A model generated the notes under the pieces. The model was not told where the DNA came from. It saw only the letters and a list, made by a program, of their open reading frames with translations, and did no database searches. Both the position numbers and the translations under genes were made by a program. A stretch of 26,651 nt of DNA from Aquirhabdus sp. (lineage in GTDB: Bacteria > Pseudomonadota > Gammaproteobacteria > Pseudomonadales > Moraxellaceae): positions 1-26,651 of the forward strand of contig JASLGO010000113.1 in NCBI GenBank assembly GCA_030150135.1, given 5' to 3'. Below are positions 1 to 7,732 of the stretch, one piece after another; the first letter of the stretch is position 1, and the number at the start of each line of letters is the position of its first letter.

Positions 1-933
1 TAAATGTTGCGGCGTATAACTGCGTGTCAGGATATGAAAATCAGCCGTTTTTAATTTGAGAACGACCGTACGACCAACACGACTGGTCTTACGCGTTGCA
101 TTCCACGTTTTCTCAGCCAAACGGCGAATGGCTTCATCCAACTCAGTGAGCGGTACATCACTCGAAAAGGTATCTTCGGATGAAATCGATTTCACACGCT
201 GATTCGGTTGCACGAGTCGTTCATCAATGCCGCGCGCGCATTCATATAGTCTTTTGCCAAAACGACCAAAACGCTGTTCAAGTTCATATAGCTCTCGTAA
301 CCGCAAATCGCCGACGGTTTCAATGCCTAGAGCCGTGAGCTTTGCCTGCATGACTTTGCCCACACCATGAATCTTGCTCACAGGTAACGGCGTTAAAAAC
401 GTTTCGACCTGATTGGGGCGAATAACAAATAGACCATCAGGTTTACGCCAATCCGAGGCAATCTTGGCAAGTAATTTATTCGGCGCAACGCCTGCCGATG
501 CGGTGAGATGAATTTCCGCTCGGATCTGAGCTCGGATGGTTTCTGCAATTGCAGTCGCTGAACCCAAATCCAGCTTCGGCTCCGTCACATCCAAATAAGC
601 TTCATCTAGCGACAGCGGTTCAATTAAATCCGTGTGCCGATGAAAAATCTCATGCATGTGTTTCGATGCAGCTTTATAGCGCACAAAATCAGGCGGCACA
701 AAAATCGCATCAGGACATAAACGTTCTGCGCGAATCGCTGACATTGCCGAACGAATGCCAAACTTCCGCGCCTCATAAGATGCCGCACACACGACTGAGC
801 GCTCACCTTTCCACGCCACCACCACAGGCTTACCACGTAAACTGGCATCATCACGTTGCTCAACCGACGCATAAAACGCATCCATATCGATATGAATGAT
901 TTTGCGCTGCTTCGGCTGGATTCCATCACTCAT
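1..933 (-). CDS. dinB: DNA polymerase IV (DinB), 3' end cut by window edge
   Basis: Y-family translesion polymerase that copies past damaged template bases and extends misaligned primers. I translated the minus strand from the ATG at 933: 311 codons stay open to base 1 without a stop. E. coli DinB has about 351 residues, so roughly 40 C-terminal residues (little-finger end and clamp-binding tail) lie outside. The catalytic acidic motifs are intact: D16 and D18 in the IHIDMDAFYASVEQ segment, and D110-E111 in SLDEAYLD. Y21 sits at the steric-gate position. The SAGVAPNKLLAKIASD segment and a helix-hairpin-helix stretch (KIHGVGKVMQAKLTALGI) are also typical. The start lies 19 bases after the stop of the upstream minus-strand rhodanese gene, so co-transcription is likely. 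No SOS (LexA) box was seen just upstream. Family call is firm. Confidence 0.95.
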   Translation of the reverse strand, partial: MSDGIQPKQRKIIHIDMDAFYASVEQRDDASLRGKPVVVAWKGERSVVCAASYEARKFGIRSAMSAIRAERLCPDAIFVPPDFVRYKAASKHMHEIFHRHTDLIEPLSLDEAYLDVTEPKLDLGSATAIAETIRAQIRAEIHLTASAGVAPNKLLAKIASDWRKPDGLFVIRPNQVETFLTPLPVSKIHGVGKVMQAKLTALGIETVGDLRLRELYELEQRFGRFGKRLYECARGIDERLVQPNQRVKSISSEDTFSSDVPLTELDEAIRRLAEKTWNATRKTSRVGRTVVLKLKTADFHILTRSYTPQHL

Positions 934-952
934 GATGCGTGAACACCGTGTG

Positions 953-1279
953 CTATTCTTCAACTACAATTGGCAATCCCGCAGCACGCGCGCCACGTGT
1001 ACCACCTTTCAGCTCGACGTATTCACGGGTTGGATCAAGTGATTCGAGTAAAGCAATCGCGCGACCTGCTTTCGTTCCACCACCACACAACACATAGACA
1101 GGCTCACCTTCGGGAATATCCGCTAAAACTGACGCATCCAAATGTTCAATTGGTTTATTCACCGCACCGACAATATGCCCTTCAGCAAACGATTTGGTAT
1201 CACGCACATCCCACACCTGGGTTTGTGGTGCTTTTTCCTGAACGCTCGGAAAATCGGTAATGGCTAATTCACGAATCAT
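953..1279 (-). CDS. Single-domain rhodanese-like protein
   Basis: A 108-residue cytoplasmic protein consisting of one rhodanese domain. These domains carry sulfane sulfur as a cysteine persulfide and pass it to acceptors; the physiological acceptor here is unknown. Visible signatures are VWDVRD at 22-27, the EGHIVGAVNKP loop at 33-43, and the active-site loop VLCGGGTKAGRA with the candidate catalytic Cys65. The start at 1279 is supported by an AAGGAAG ribosome site six bases upstream on the minus strand. It has no signal peptide or membrane segment. It is divergent from yajQ and leads directly into dinB with a 19-base gap, which suggests one transcript. A link to DNA repair is not implied by the sequence. 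A GlpE- or PspE-like role is possible but cannot be chosen from sequence alone. Confidence 0.85.
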   Translation of the reverse strand: MIRELAITDFPSVQEKAPQTQVWDVRDTKSFAEGHIVGAVNKPIEHLDASVLADIPEGEPVYVLCGGGTKAGRAIALLESLDPTREYVELKGGTRGARAAGLPIVVEE

Positions 1280-1383
1280 GATTCACTTCCTTCTATATGA
1301 TGGGGGTGGGCGATACATCATGCCACTGAACGGCAGCGTACACATTCATCCCCGTGTTAACGCATATCTTGACAACACAATTT

Positions 1384-1391
1384 GCTATAAT
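1384..1391 (+). promoter_or_regulatory. Extended -10 promoter candidate for yajQ
   Basis: TG-C-TATAAT, a perfect -10 hexamer at 1386-1391 with the extended TGn motif. It lies 54 bases before the yajQ start codon in the divergent rhodanese/yajQ gap. A perfect TTGACA is present at 1369-1374, but only 11 bases separate it from the -10 box, too close for normal sigma-70 spacing. The extended -10 therefore probably carries recognition. Confidence 0.5.
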
Positions 1392-1444
1392 CGCACGATT
1401 CGTAAAACCATAGTCTGTAAAACTTGAATTGTAGAGATCCAATC

Positions 1445-1933
1445 ATGCCATCATTCGACATTGTCTCAGAATTAGAACTCTTTGAAATCAATCACGCGGT
1501 ACAAAACACCCAAAAAGAAATTCAAACCCGCTTTGACTTTCGCGGTAAAGAAATTAGTGTTGAGCTTAATGAAAAAGCCAAAGAAATTAAAATCAAAGGC
1601 GAAAGCGACCTTCAAGTCGAAAACGTGTTTGCAATGCTCGAAAACCACATGACCAAGCGCAAAGTTGACATCCAAAGCCTTGATGCACAAGATATGACCG
1701 CTTCTGGAAAATTCATCCATCAAACCATCAAACTCAAAGATGGGCTGGATTCAGATACCGCCAAGAAAATTAATAAAGCCATTAAAGACAGCGGCATTAA
1801 AGTTCAAGCGTCAATTCAAGGTGACAAAATTCGTGTCACCGATAAGAAACGCGACACCTTGCAGCAAATTATGGCATTTTTGAAAGAAAAACAGTTTGGT
1901 TTGCCATTGCAGTTCAATAACTTTAAAGACTAA
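1445..1933 (+). CDS. yajQ: YajQ family cyclic di-GMP/nucleotide-binding protein
   Basis: A 162-residue protein of the YajQ (DUF520) family, almost the same length as E. coli YajQ (163). Members bind nucleotides; in Xanthomonas a homologue is a cyclic di-GMP effector that works with a transcription factor. The N-terminus MPSFDIVSELE, the FDFRGKEI segment and the C-terminal end LPLQFNNFKD are characteristic. The frame stays open further upstream through a TTG at 1424, but the ATG at 1445 gives the conserved family N-terminus and is preferred. No signal peptide or membrane helix. It lies 41 bases ahead of a DUF4442 gene on the same strand, with a terminator only after the second gene, so the two may be co-transcribed. 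An EAL phosphodiesterase gene lies elsewhere in the window, but there is no direct link. Confidence 0.93.
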   Translation: MPSFDIVSELELFEINHAVQNTQKEIQTRFDFRGKEISVELNEKAKEIKIKGESDLQVENVFAMLENHMTKRKVDIQSLDAQDMTASGKFIHQTIKLKDGLDSDTAKKINKAIKDSGIKVQASIQGDKIRVTDKKRDTLQQIMAFLKEKQFGLPLQFNNFKD

Positions 1934-1974
1934 TGTCGACGCAAATCCATTAATCCCCAACTGGAAAATTTAGC

Positions 1975-2487
1975 ATGAGCAAAGGTAAAAAGAATTTAAT
2001 CGCCAAAGTCGCGGGTGCAGCGGAGTATCTCCCACAATCAGTTCGCGCTAAAGTGCTGTCTAAAGCCTTTGGTACAGTTGTCCCTATGGTTGGCACTGCG
2101 GGGATTAGCTATGATTTAGTCACTGCCGAAAAAGTCATTTGTAGCATTAAAAATCGTCGCCCAATGCAGAACCACATCAAAGGTGTGCATGCGGTTGCGA
2201 TGGCGCTGATTGCAGAAACAGCAACGGGTTTTGTTGTGGGTATGAATATCCCTGATGACTCGATGGTACTCATCAAATCATTGAAACTTGAGTACAAAAA
2301 AGTCGCCAAAGGCGATCTCATTGCGACTGCAACATTGTCTCTTGCTGATCGTGAACGTATTGCCAGCACACCGAAAGGTGAAGTCACTGTACCTTGCATC
2401 ATCACTGACGCAACTGGGAACAGCCCTGTTGAATGCGAAATGATCTGGGCATGGGTTCCAAAGAAAAGACCTGCAAAGACTGCATAA
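1975..2487 (+). CDS. DUF4442 hotdog-fold protein, possible thioesterase
   Basis: A 170-residue cytoplasmic protein resembling DUF4442 proteins, which are predicted to adopt the hotdog thioesterase fold. The segment NRRPMQNHIKGVHAVAM at about 59-75 matches the family pattern in which an N-x-x-G-x-x-H-A helix approaches the active site, followed by ALIAETATGF. The C-terminal strand ECEMIWAWVPKKRP also fits. Substrate is unknown; acyl-CoA hydrolysis is inference from fold. The start ATG follows yajQ by 41 bases, and a strong hairpin terminator lies 15 to 40 bases after the stop. No export signal is present. Confidence 0.75.
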   Translation: MSKGKKNLIAKVAGAAEYLPQSVRAKVLSKAFGTVVPMVGTAGISYDLVTAEKVICSIKNRRPMQNHIKGVHAVAMALIAETATGFVVGMNIPDDSMVLIKSLKLEYKKVAKGDLIATATLSLADRERIASTPKGEVTVPCIITDATGNSPVECEMIWAWVPKKRPAKTA

Positions 2488-2502
2488 GCAGCAGATTGAT
2501 AA

Positions 2503-2528
2503 GAAAGCCGCGACATCGCGGTTTTTTT
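2503..2528 (+). terminator. Rho-independent terminator after DUF4442 gene
   Basis: GC-rich stem CCGCG (2508-2512) and CGCGG (2517-2521) around loop ACAT, followed by seven T residues at 2522-2528. It closes the yajQ-DUF4442 unit. Confidence 0.85.
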
Positions 2529-2647
2529 ATGCCTAATTTTCTGGTAAACAGAACTCAACGCAACACCGCCAACTGTCGATGAAAATAATGGCATAATCCA
2601 AAGCAGATTTTTTTAACAATCAATTTCATTCAGACGAGCATGCACGT

Positions 2648-4177
2648 GTGACTGCACAAGGTTTAAAGTTTCCGCGACGTTTTTCTATTACCACCAAATT
2701 GTTTATTTCAATTTTGGGGATCAGCGCGCTTGTCATTCTCGCGATGGGCGGCGCGATGTCATGGAGTCTCAGACATAGCTTTAATGCATATAGCGCACAA
2801 CTCGACAGTCAACGTGCGCAAGCCATGACCAGAACGCTCGCTGATATTTATGATGACAAAAAAAGCTGGGATTTTATTCGCAATAACCCTCGGTTTTGGC
2901 GGGATATTGTGCGTCCTAATTTAAGTCGTCGAGAACTGACACCAGAACAAATTAAACACGACCTAACTTCCTTAAAAAATAAATACAATAAAAACGATCA
3001 TGATAAAGATGATGTTGATGATTTCGAGAGCATCAACAATACAAAAAATAATCCTAATACAGCTAACAGACCTCCTATACAACGGCGACCATCACATTGG
3101 AGCTTATTGGATGAAACAGGATTAGTTATCGCAGGTAATCCAGACGTACCTGCAACCGCACTGCGTTATCCGATCCAAGTTCAAGGAAATACTGTAGGCT
3201 GGATTGCCGTTTCACCACGAGAGCGCCGTATCACCCTCGGCGAGCAGAACTTCCTCGCAGAACAACTCAAGTCCAGCATCTATATCATGATGGCAGCAAC
3301 ACTCCTCGCGATTGTAGCGGCGTTGCTTCTTGCTCGGCTCTTTCTAGCACCTGTACGTCGACTTGCCGAGGCAACTCAACAACTCATTGCTGGACGCTAC
3401 GAGACACGGACCCAAGTACAGCAACAAGACGAGCTTGGACAACTTGCAAAGGACTTTAATCACCTTGCAGCCACGTTGCAGCGTAATGAAACCATGCGCC
3501 GAGAATTTGTCGCGGATATTTCACATGAGCTACGCACACCACTGGCTATTTTGAAAGGTGAACTGGAAGCAATACAAGATGGCATTCGCAAGCCCGACGC
3601 GTCTGCCATCATGTCACTACAATCTGAAACTCAAGCACTCAGCCAGCTCGTTGATGATCTTTACCAGATTTCGTTATCTGATGTCGGCGGCTTACACTAC
3701 AACATGAGTTCAACCAATCTAAACGAGTGCATTACACGCGTCGCTGATCTGTTCCAAGAGCGACTCGCCACAAAAAGACTGTCATGGAAACTCTCTCTGC
3801 CAGAATCACCAATTATTCTGCGTGCTGACGAACGTAGACTCGCACAGCTTTTCAAGAATTTACTTGAAAATACATTGCGCTATACTGATGCTGATGGTCA
3901 GGTGCAACTCCATGTCTCGACCAATCAACACAGCATTTTAATCAGTCTACAAGACTCCGCCCCCGGAGTTTCAGATGAGGAACTCCCCAAGATTTTTGAG
4001 CGCTTGTATCGCGTAGAAAGCTCACGTAATCGCGCAACAGGTGGCGCAGGCTTAGGCTTGCCATTATGCCAAACCATTGTCCAAGCACATGGCGGTCAGA
4101 TTCACGCACAACACTCGCCATTGGGCGGAGTGCAAATTGATATCACATTGCCATTGAATGGCGCAGCTCCAACATAA
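2648..4177 (+). CDS. baeS: BaeS-like envelope-stress sensor histidine kinase
   Basis: A 509-residue inner-membrane sensor kinase and the partner of the regulator that starts 13 bases after its stop. Order: first membrane helix at about 17-39, periplasmic sensor region to about 210, second helix 211-233, HAMP to about 285, dimerisation helix with the phospho-accepting His293 in VADISHELRTPLA, and a catalytic domain with the N box (N404, N408), G1 (D436-SAPG) and G2 (GAGLGL 466-471). It is longer than E. coli BaeS (about 467), mostly through an Asp/Asn/Lys-rich low-complexity stretch at about 111-141 of the periplasmic part. The start is GTG at 2648; the ATG at 2640 is out of frame and hits a stop at once. 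In E. coli, BaeS responds to envelope damage, indole and some metals; the stimulus here is inferred. Confidence 0.85.
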   Translation: MTAQGLKFPRRFSITTKLFISILGISALVILAMGGAMSWSLRHSFNAYSAQLDSQRAQAMTRTLADIYDDKKSWDFIRNNPRFWRDIVRPNLSRRELTPEQIKHDLTSLKNKYNKNDHDKDDVDDFESINNTKNNPNTANRPPIQRRPSHWSLLDETGLVIAGNPDVPATALRYPIQVQGNTVGWIAVSPRERRITLGEQNFLAEQLKSSIYIMMAATLLAIVAALLLARLFLAPVRRLAEATQQLIAGRYETRTQVQQQDELGQLAKDFNHLAATLQRNETMRREFVADISHELRTPLAILKGELEAIQDGIRKPDASAIMSLQSETQALSQLVDDLYQISLSDVGGLHYNMSSTNLNECITRVADLFQERLATKRLSWKLSLPESPIILRADERRLAQLFKNLLENTLRYTDADGQVQLHVSTNQHSILISLQDSAPGVSDEELPKIFERLYRVESSRNRATGGAGLGLPLCQTIVQAHGGQIHAQHSPLGGVQIDITLPLNGAAPT

Positions 4178-4190
4178 AGAGGAATAGGAC

Positions 4191-4889
4191 GTGATCGATT
4201 CTAAAATGCTAGTTCTTGTTGTTGAGGATGAACCTAAACTTGCGCAGGTGCTTTTGGATTATCTTGCTGCCAACAATTACGCAACCGTATGGATCTCTGA
4301 TGGACGCGAAGTCGCCAAATACTATGCAGATCACCCAACACACGAACACCCCGATCTTGTCCTGTTAGACCTTATGCTCCCTGGACGTGATGGTTTAGAC
4401 GTCTGTAAAGATATTCGTCGGATAAGTAATGTGCCGATCATCATGATTACTGCACGTGTTGAAGAAATTGATCGACTGATTGGCCTCGAAATTGGCGCAG
4501 ATGACTATATTTGCAAACCATTCAGTCCACGCGAAGTCATGGCACGCGTGAAAGCGATCTTACGCCGAGTTCCTCAGGCCGAGGTTAGCGCTGTTGCAAC
4601 ATCTCTCACGAACTTACAACTGGATGAAGCCCGTTTTGAAGCGCGCTATCACAATCAATTGCTTGAACTCACACCCGCTGAGTTCCGCTTGCTGAAAACC
4701 CTTGCTGATGCACCTGGACGAGTATTTCAGCGCGACCAACTCATCAACCATGTCTATGATGATCAAAGAATTATTACCGACCGCACCATTGACAGTCATA
4801 TCAAAAACCTACGCCGAAAAATGTCTCTAATTTCACCTGAAGATGTGATTCGCTCTATCTATGGTGTCGGCTATAAACTCGAATTGTAA
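4191..4889 (+). CDS. baeR: BaeR-like OmpR-family response regulator
   Basis: A 232-residue DNA-binding response regulator. The receiver domain (about 7-122) has the acidic pocket E12-D13, phospho-acceptor Asp60 in LVLLDLMLPG, Thr87 and Lys109. The C-terminal winged helix (about 135-232) contains LTPAEFRLLKTL and the recognition-region segment TDRTIDSHIKNLRRK. The stretch EEIDRLIGLEIGADDYICKPFSPREV is close to E. coli BaeR as I remember it, which supports BaeR over other OmpR paralogues. Start GTG at 4191 is chosen because an AGAGGA ribosome site lies 7 bases upstream; the in-frame ATG at 4206 would leave it 22 bases away. The gene sits 13 bases after baeS and 15 bases before an S41 protease gene. 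In E. coli, BaeR activates spy and the mdtABC efflux operon; neither is in this window. Confidence 0.9.
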   Translation: MIDSKMLVLVVEDEPKLAQVLLDYLAANNYATVWISDGREVAKYYADHPTHEHPDLVLLDLMLPGRDGLDVCKDIRRISNVPIIMITARVEEIDRLIGLEIGADDYICKPFSPREVMARVKAILRRVPQAEVSAVATSLTNLQLDEARFEARYHNQLLELTPAEFRLLKTLADAPGRVFQRDQLINHVYDDQRIITDRTIDSHIKNLRRKMSLISPEDVIRSIYGVGYKLEL

Positions 4890-4904
4890 AAAAACAAACA
4901 ACTT

Positions 4905-6416
4905 ATGACCATGAATATGAAAAAAGTGCCTCTCCTCCACCTGACTCATGCCATTAAAATCGCAATACTTGCTCTCAGTTTCCATAGCGTAAGCGCCTAT
5001 GCAGCCAGTCCCTGTCCTCCCGATTGGGAAGCCGAAATCTGCCAGCTCAAAGATGTCGTCGAAACAATCAAAAAGGACTCGTACACGCCAATCGATGTCC
5101 ACGAATTTCTCAATCAAGGGATTAAGCGCACAGTTGACACACTGACGCACGGACAATTCATGGACAAAACCGAATATGCCGATATGTGGAAAACATGGCG
5201 CGCCGAAGGTTATGTGGGAATTGGTGTCGTTGTCGGGCAAGAAGGTGATGGATTACGGGTTTATCAAGTGCTTGATAACAGTCCCGCCGAGAAAGCGAAT
5301 ATTCATCCCAATGATTTGATTATCGAAGCAGACGGTGAGAATTTTAGAGGAAAAACTTTCAAGGAAATGACCGAAAGCATGGCAGGTCCCGTTAATTCAG
5401 TGGTCAAACTCACTGTTCAACGCATGCCCAAAATGCAAAAAACCTATTTCAACATTACCCGCGCCAAAATCAAAACAGAAACGGTTTATCATCGTATCGT
5501 TGCACCAGGCTATGGCTGGGTGCGTATTTCTTCATTCGATGAAAATGTGGTTGCAAAAACTGTCGATGCACTACAAGACCTTGCTAAAACTGACCCCAAC
5601 TTAAAAGGATTGGTTCTAGATCTGCGCAATAACGGTGGAGGTTCTCTATCTGCGGCTGTCGGTATTGTCTCGATTTTTGTGCAAGGTAAACAAAAAGCCG
5701 TGCTCATTAAAGGAAGCAAAACTGAACAAGGTAGCGGCAAAAAAATTGAAGATACACGTTATCTCTACACCACGCTGGACGACTATAAAACTGCCTCAAA
5801 TACCAAAAATGGCGTCACGACTGACCCACTTACCAACTTACCTGAACTATATAAAACCATTCCGCTCGTTGTGTTGGTACATCACAATACCATCTCTGCC
5901 CCAGAGCTAGTCAGTGGAGCACTCCAAGATCTGAAACGTGCAACGATTATTGGTGAACCTACCTTCGGAAAAGGATCGGTACAAACAATCTCTCCGATTA
6001 TCAACAATACAGGGCTTCGCCTCACAACCGCCAATTACTTCACACCTTCAGGCTGTCCCGTCAACGGTTATGGCGTTACACCCGATTATTTGGTCAATGA
6101 ACGCAAAAATGGCGACCCTGACGATGCGCTCAATTTTCACGAAGTAGACTATATTCATCCTAAATATGAAGGAATTGATGCCAACAATCCACTAGAAAAG
6201 ATTCGTAAAGAGCGAGTCATACGACGTACAGAAGCGGTAACAGCCATGAATCAGCACAAACAAGACATGCCTCCACCCATTCTGGCCAAAACCTATGCGA
6301 CAGCAACCGATTATATGTTTTCGCAAGCATTGCGCTATTTACAGACAAAAAATATTGATCAAAAACAAGGAAAACCGAGTGAATATAACGTTCACACCTT
6401 GTGTGGAACTTTATAG
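4905..6416 (+). CDS. Exported S41 C-terminal processing peptidase with PDZ domain
   Basis: A 503-residue serine protease of the CtpA/Prc (S41A) type, predicted to act in the periplasm, where relatives trim or degrade proteins with exposed C-termini, including cell-wall enzymes and envelope regulators. A signal peptide covers about 1-34, with likely cleavage near AYAA-S. A PDZ domain spans about 103-175 (YVGIGVVV, SPAEKANIHPNDLI). The catalytic core has GLVLDLRNNGGG at 235-246 and a Ser331/Lys356 dyad spaced exactly 25 residues apart, as in the family. Three in-frame ATG codons (4905, 4911, 4917) compete and no strong ribosome site is visible, so the exact start is uncertain. The gene begins 15 bases after baeR with no terminator between, giving a sensor-regulator-protease transcription unit. 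Two cysteines near the mature N-terminus (C37, C46) and C500 could form disulfides. Confidence 0.88.
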   Translation: MTMNMKKVPLLHLTHAIKIAILALSFHSVSAYAASPCPPDWEAEICQLKDVVETIKKDSYTPIDVHEFLNQGIKRTVDTLTHGQFMDKTEYADMWKTWRAEGYVGIGVVVGQEGDGLRVYQVLDNSPAEKANIHPNDLIIEADGENFRGKTFKEMTESMAGPVNSVVKLTVQRMPKMQKTYFNITRAKIKTETVYHRIVAPGYGWVRISSFDENVVAKTVDALQDLAKTDPNLKGLVLDLRNNGGGSLSAAVGIVSIFVQGKQKAVLIKGSKTEQGSGKKIEDTRYLYTTLDDYKTASNTKNGVTTDPLTNLPELYKTIPLVVLVHHNTISAPELVSGALQDLKRATIIGEPTFGKGSVQTISPIINNTGLRLTTANYFTPSGCPVNGYGVTPDYLVNERKNGDPDDALNFHEVDYIHPKYEGIDANNPLEKIRKERVIRRTEAVTAMNQHKQDMPPPILAKTYATATDYMFSQALRYLQTKNIDQKQGKPSEYNVHTLCGTL

Positions 6417-6457
6417 GGATCATATATGCACAGTGATCATGGACATGACATATTTTG

Positions 6458-6481
6458 GTCTAGCACTGCTTGGCGCTAGAC
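6458..6481 (+). repeat. Inverted repeat after the protease gene
   Basis: Seven-base arms GTCTAGC (6458-6464) and GCTAGAC (6475-6481) with a 10-base loop. There is no T tract after it, so it is at best a weak terminator or RNA-stabilising hairpin at the end of the baeSR-protease unit. Confidence 0.4.
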
Positions 6482-6499
6482 CTTTACATCCATCATTTT

Positions 6500-6526
6500 G
6501 AATGTGTTTATGCACATCACACATTC
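6500..6526. repeat. Inverted repeat GAATGTGT / ACACATTC
   Basis: Perfect 8-base arms at 6500-6507 and 6519-6526 around an 11-base spacer, just before the tandem 11-mers upstream of the EF-hand gene. It could be a protein-binding site or a hairpin. No poly-T follows. Confidence 0.4.
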
Positions 6527-6534
6527 ATACATAG

Positions 6535-6556
6535 CTCCTTATTTCCTCCTTATTTC
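6535..6556 (+). promoter_or_regulatory. Perfect tandem 11-bp repeat, candidate BaeR operator
   Basis: CTCCTTATTTC occurs twice head-to-tail at 6535-6545 and 6546-6556, about 84 bases before the EF-hand gene start. Two direct half-sites one helical turn apart are the usual architecture for OmpR-family regulators, and an OmpR-family regulator of the BaeR type is encoded upstream. The TTT-x-CTCC core also partly resembles the E. coli BaeR box as I remember it. Binding is inferred, not shown. Confidence 0.45.
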
Positions 6557-6639
6557 CAACAAACTCTACCGACATTTCAGCGTTAACTTAAGCCATGTAC
6601 CCACTGATCACAGCAACATGTCGGAAATGGAGTTAAATC

Positions 6640-7584
6640 ATGAAACAAGCTCAACATAGATTTTTTAAACATTCAATCATTGCAACCCTAATCATAAGTC
6701 TAGGCGGTATTTCATTTGCGAGCTTTGCTGAAACAACGGCTACGCAGACGGTAGCGGTAGCATCATCAGCCGCACCAACAACTACAGCATCTGCTCCTGA
6801 TGACCATGCTGCTCGCAAAGCACGTTGGGAAGAGTCCAGAGCAAAACGTGAACAAGAGCGAACCCAACGTCTCACTGAGATGTGCCAGCAAGCTGATACC
6901 AATCATGATGGAAAACTCAGTCTTGCAGAATGGCTAGCATTCAAACCGCCACGCCCCGATCATCGTCCTGATGGAAAAGAAGATCCACGCGATGAACACG
7001 ACCGTGGCGAACATCCAGATGTGAAGAACCTGACGGAATGGCTAAAAAAAGTAGACTCGAATCACGATGGTCAAATTAGCAAAGCTGAAGCAGAATCCTA
7101 TGCACCGCGTATTGCCAAGCACTTCGATGAAATTGATAGCAACCATGATGGTTTAATCAGCCAAGATGAACTCAAGGCTTTCTTTGATGCAAAAAGAGCG
7201 AAGCACGAGGCACGAATGACCGAACGTCGTACCGAGGACTTCAAAAAAGCTGATACCAACCACGATGGACAACTGACGCTTGAAGAGTTTTTAGCATTTA
7301 AACCCCATCACCATCATGGTTTCTGGCAACGTCTTGCGTTCTGGCGCCATCATGGCGGACATCACTGCCATGAACATCATGACGACCGTAATCAAGGATT
7401 TGGAGCTCGCTTCCAAACACTGGATACCAATCATGACGGATCGATTAGTTTGAGTGAAGCACAAGCAAGTGCACCAGAAATCGCCAAACATTTTAATGAA
7501 ATTGATACAGATCATAACGGTCAAATTAGTCAAGATGAGCTACATGCTTTCTTTAAAGCTCAGCATGACAAATCTCAGTCTTAA
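6640..7584 (+). CDS. Exported protein with six EF-hand calcium-binding loops
   Basis: A 314-residue protein with a signal peptide (about 1-30, likely cut after ASFA) and an Ala/Thr-rich linker. Six 12-residue EF-hand loops follow at 86-97, 139-150, 166-177, 205-216, 262-273 and 289-300. All start with D-x-(N/D)-H-(D/N)-G and end in Glu, so all should be able to bind calcium. The protein is an internal duplication: loops 1-3 and their flanks correspond to loops 4-6, offset by 119-123 residues. A His-rich segment at 223-247 (HHHHGFW, HHGGHHCHEHH) could bind transition metals. The start ATG has GGAG seven bases upstream. It lies downstream of baeSR-protease with the tandem 11-mer in between, so a role as an envelope-stress or cation-buffering protein under BaeR is a reasonable inference. 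No enzymatic domain is seen. Confidence 0.9.
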   Translation: MKQAQHRFFKHSIIATLIISLGGISFASFAETTATQTVAVASSAAPTTTASAPDDHAARKARWEESRAKREQERTQRLTEMCQQADTNHDGKLSLAEWLAFKPPRPDHRPDGKEDPRDEHDRGEHPDVKNLTEWLKKVDSNHDGQISKAEAESYAPRIAKHFDEIDSNHDGLISQDELKAFFDAKRAKHEARMTERRTEDFKKADTNHDGQLTLEEFLAFKPHHHHGFWQRLAFWRHHGGHHCHEHHDDRNQGFGARFQTLDTNHDGSISLSEAQASAPEIAKHFNEIDTDHNGQISQDELHAFFKAQHDKSQS

Positions 7585-7641
7585 GATGTATTAACGTCTG
7601 GTCTTTGTAACGGACATTGTCTTACTGTTTTGGACAAAACT

Positions 7642-7669
7642 GGGCGTGCAATCAAATGTTGACACGCCC
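7642..7669 (+). repeat. GC-rich hairpin after EF-hand gene
   Basis: Seven-base arms GGGCGTG (7642-7648) and CACGCCC (7663-7669) separated by 14 bases. No T tract follows, so it may be a weak or factor-assisted terminator, or it may protect the 3' end of the EF-hand transcript. Confidence 0.45.
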
Positions 7670-7732
7670 TAAACACATTGAACGTAATAGTGATAGACTG
7701 ATTACAGTAAGTGAAATAAAAGAGGTGGTATT

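Noticed and set aside
549..899. Open frame of 116 codons on the plus strand
   Set aside because: It is the shadow of dinB on the minus strand, whose conserved polymerase motifs settle the coding strand.
1369..1391. TTGACA and TATAAT as a standard sigma-70 promoter for yajQ
   Set aside because: Only 11 bases separate the boxes, far below the usual 16-18; only the extended -10 was kept.
2109..2594. 161-codon minus-strand frame over the DUF4442 gene
   Set aside because: It overlaps a conserved plus-strand gene and its terminator, and it has no recognisable domain.
4833..5240. 135-codon minus-strand frame over the baeR/protease junction
   Set aside because: It is antisense to two well-supported genes and has no family features.
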